Shown here: piece after piece, positions 5,521-6,958 of the stretch
How the letters are laid out: every line of letters begins with the position of its first letter
Position numbering within the stretch: position 1 is the stretch's first letter
NCBI GenBank assembly: GCA_023300205.1
Contig: JALZVD010000052.1
Location: 1 to 6,958 of the forward strand
Reading direction: 5' to 3'
Source: Akkermansiaceae bacterium
Lineage (GTDB): Bacteria > Verrucomicrobiota > Verrucomicrobiia > Verrucomicrobiales > Akkermansiaceae
DNA: 6,958 bases
The notes under the pieces: model-generated
Seen by the model: the letters and a program-made list of their open reading frames with translations, nothing else
What the model was told of the DNA's origin: nothing
Database searches by the model: none
Program-made: the position numbers and the translations under genes

Positions 5521-5928
5521 ATGGATTTTGATATGTCAGAGTTTGAACATGTAGACGGGGTTAGAGTGGTGGTGGATGAGGTGATGTATATGCCTTCGCT
5601 GCATAGTCCTGTTGATAAGCCGCATCCGTTTATTTATTATATTACGATCTATAATGATTCTGATGTGGTGATTCAGATACTAGGTAGGAAGTGGATGGTA
5701 ATGGAGGGTGATGGAGAGGTTGTGGTTGTTGAAGGTAGTGGTGTGATAGGAGAGAAGCCTACGCTTAACCCTGGAGAAAGCTTTAGTTATAATAGCTACC
5801 ATGTAGTGGCTAAGTCTGGGGAGGCGGCAGGTGCTTTGTATGGGTTGACTCGACCTGATAGTGAGGGAGGGGAGAGTAAGCGATTTATGGTTGAGATACC
5901 AGAGTTTGATCTGAGGTGCCCAGGGTAG
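5521..5928 (+). CDS. apaG: ApaG domain protein
   Basis: This 135-residue protein consists almost entirely of an ApaG (DUF525) domain. Its signatures are Y-I-T-I-Y-N-D-S (40-47), an L-G-R-K-W block (54-58), the glycine motif E-G-S-G-V-I-G-E-K-P (71-80), N-P-G-E-S-F-S-Y (83-90) and the closing V-E-I-P-E-F-D-L (124-131). The fold is a fibronectin-III-like beta sandwich. ApaG was named from its linkage to apaH (diadenosine tetraphosphatase) in Escherichia coli, and its molecular role remains unclear. No apaH or ksgA gene is nearby here. The start at 5521 is 2 bp after the dehydrogenase stop. A second ATG at 5533 would also leave the domain whole. The protein is rich in Val, Gly and Glu, consistent with the G-rich + strand. 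Tandem TAG TAG ends the gene, which converges with the next gene across 19 bp with no terminator hairpin. Confidence 0.93.
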   Translation: MDFDMSEFEHVDGVRVVVDEVMYMPSLHSPVDKPHPFIYYITIYNDSDVVIQILGRKWMVMEGDGEVVVVEGSGVIGEKPTLNPGESFSYNSYHVVAKSGEAAGALYGLTRPDSEGGESKRFMVEIPEFDLRCPG

Positions 5929-5947
5929 TAGGGGGGTGATCGTTGTT

Positions 5948-6958
5948 TTAAAACGTGCCGTTTAGTTTACGCCCTATCCAGAAGATGGCTAGGAGGATTA
6001 TGAGAGTGATGAGTAGCGCGATGTGTGTCCAGATGGGGTAGCGAGATTCTAGTGGTGACTTGGATGGTAAGTTGTCTATTAGAGCTGCTATTTCATTTAG
6101 TTTTTCTGGTGTGATGAGTTGTCCTTTGGTGATACGGGACAGTTCTTGGAGTAGTTCGGTGTTTACAGGTTTACCAATTTTCTCGATCTGTTGTCCTTGA
6201 GCGATGATTGAGGTGGATACGGTTTTGGCTGATTTATCTCCTTCGATTCCAGCTGTGATTTTCCATTCTCCGATTTGGTCGATATCAAATCCACCTGTGA
6301 ATGCTCCCCAGTTTCCTGCGCTTTTATCCAGTATGATGGTTTTCTTAGCTCCGTCTGGTGCGGTGATTTGTATTTCTACGTTTCCTTCTCTGAGGGGGAC
6401 ACCGTTGGCGTCAAATGCATTGGCGCTGAGGCTGACGAGGTCTCCTGGTTTGGGTCTGTCTGGTGTGCGGTAGAGGCGGATTCTCTCTCCTGCTGCCATG
6501 TTACGCTGGTATGACATCCAGCGGGCTACGTTTTTCCAGAACCTGAAGTGGTAGAGGTCTTCTACGCCGCGTCTCCAGCGCCAAGCTGAGTCGTGACCGA
6601 GGAAGAGGGCTTTGCCACTACCTGCTTGTTTGGTAACTAGCATGGGGATGGACCCATAGCTGTTTTTACGGTTGGCGTGGGTGGCTAGAACGGTGGCGCC
6701 GGCTTTTGTTTTCTTTACGGCTGCGCACCAGTAGAAGCCTGGGAGATTCCTCCAGATTTTAGGGTTTTCTGCTTCATTCTCCCCTAGGAGTGTTAGGAGT
6801 GATGTTTTGCCTGGGGTGGTGAGGTTGAGTGGTGAGGGGACTTGGTCACTGAGTCCATTGGGTTTTGTTTCATCGTATATGATGGGAAGAATGGGTTCTA
6901 GGTCGCTGCCTTTAAGGGTGCGTTGATTTCCAGATGGTCCGGGGATGAAGACGATTCC
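5948..6958 (-). CDS. C-terminal part of a membrane-anchored glutamine-amidotransferase-like protein (partial)
   Basis: The - strand frame is open from the right window edge to a TAA at 5948-5950, giving 336 residues. The Met at 6641-6643 is internal, since homology-like sequence continues upstream of it without a stop. Visible parts are the end of a GATase1-like domain (G-I-V-F-I-P-G-P-S-G at 1-10, L-P-G-F-Y-W at 72-77), G-H-D-S-A-W-R-W-R-R (121-130), an immunoglobulin-like beta region (about 170-255), and a single C-terminal membrane helix (about 311-329) followed by a short basic tail. I recognise this layout from large (700-900 residue) uncharacterised proteins of Planctomycetota and Verrucomicrobiota, often encoded near MoxR ATPase, DUF58 and von Willebrand-type genes. 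None of those is in view. The amidotransferase-like fold in such proteins is not known to be catalytic. It converges with apaG. Confidence 0.85.
   Translation of the reverse strand, partial: GIVFIPGPSGNQRTLKGSDLEPILPIIYDETKPNGLSDQVPSPLNLTTPGKTSLLTLLGENEAENPKIWRNLPGFYWCAAVKKTKAGATVLATHANRKNSYGSIPMLVTKQAGSGKALFLGHDSAWRWRRGVEDLYHFRFWKNVARWMSYQRNMAAGERIRLYRTPDRPKPGDLVSLSANAFDANGVPLREGNVEIQITAPDGAKKTIILDKSAGNWGAFTGGFDIDQIGEWKITAGIEGDKSAKTVSTSIIAQGQQIEKIGKPVNTELLQELSRITKGQLITPEKLNEIAALIDNLPSKSPLESRYPIWTHIALLITLIILLAIFWIGRKLNGTF

Noticed and set aside
5941..5955. GTTTTAAAAC palindrome at the apaG / convergent gene junction as a terminator
   Set aside because: No loop-forming GC stem and no flanking U-run. 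It overlaps the last codons of the - strand gene.

Overview
The window looks like chromosomal DNA of a Verrucomicrobiota bacterium, possibly a Rubritalea- or Akkermansia-like member. This is inferred from protein style only: a long signal peptidase I with a large insert, an HpnD-like synthase, a DUF6941-type small protein, an amidotransferase-like membrane protein, and small lipoproteins ending in a G-x-x-S-G-x4-D-P ... F-x-[VL]-P motif. No rRNA or other phylogenetic marker is present. It reads as ordinary housekeeping and envelope DNA. I found no mobile element, CRISPR array, tRNA or defence system.

Layout, left to right. Bases 1-128 hold the 3' end of an unidentified + strand gene whose stop overlaps the stop of a convergent - strand gene for a secreted L,D-transpeptidase-like protein (125-877). 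A divergent + strand lipoprotein gene (1016-1351) follows. It faces a second small - strand lipoprotein gene (1445-1789), and a perfect 11-bp hairpin between them can serve as a bidirectional terminator. Next is a - strand pair, lepB (signal peptidase I, 2740-4014) followed 11 bp later by an HpnD-like squalene/phytoene synthase gene (1898-2728), which looks like an operon. After a 242-bp divergent intergenic region comes a + strand cluster: DUF6941-like protein (4257-4673), short-chain dehydrogenase (4709-5518) and ApaG (5521-5928). The last two are separated by only 2 bp. The right edge is the 3' part of a large - strand gene for a membrane-anchored amidotransferase-like protein (5948-6958, continuing past the window).

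The genes do not form one obvious pathway. The envelope theme recurs: a peptidoglycan transpeptidase-like enzyme, two lipoproteins, signal peptidase I (which would process the transpeptidase-like protein's signal peptide), an enzyme making a membrane isoprenoid precursor, and a membrane-anchored protein. Two window-wide traits stand out. None of the seven assessable start codons has a convincing Shine-Dalgarno sequence. The + strand is G-rich over C in most genes whichever way they point, which suggests replication-strand skew. The DUF6941-like gene is an exception, with balanced G/C and a distinct codon choice.

The most interesting items are the lipoprotein pair with a shared C-terminal motif, the roughly 145-residue insert in signal peptidase I, the absence of Shine-Dalgarno sites, and a consensus TATAAT ending 3 bases before the DUF6941-like start codon. 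I do not see strong evidence for an undescribed multi-gene system.
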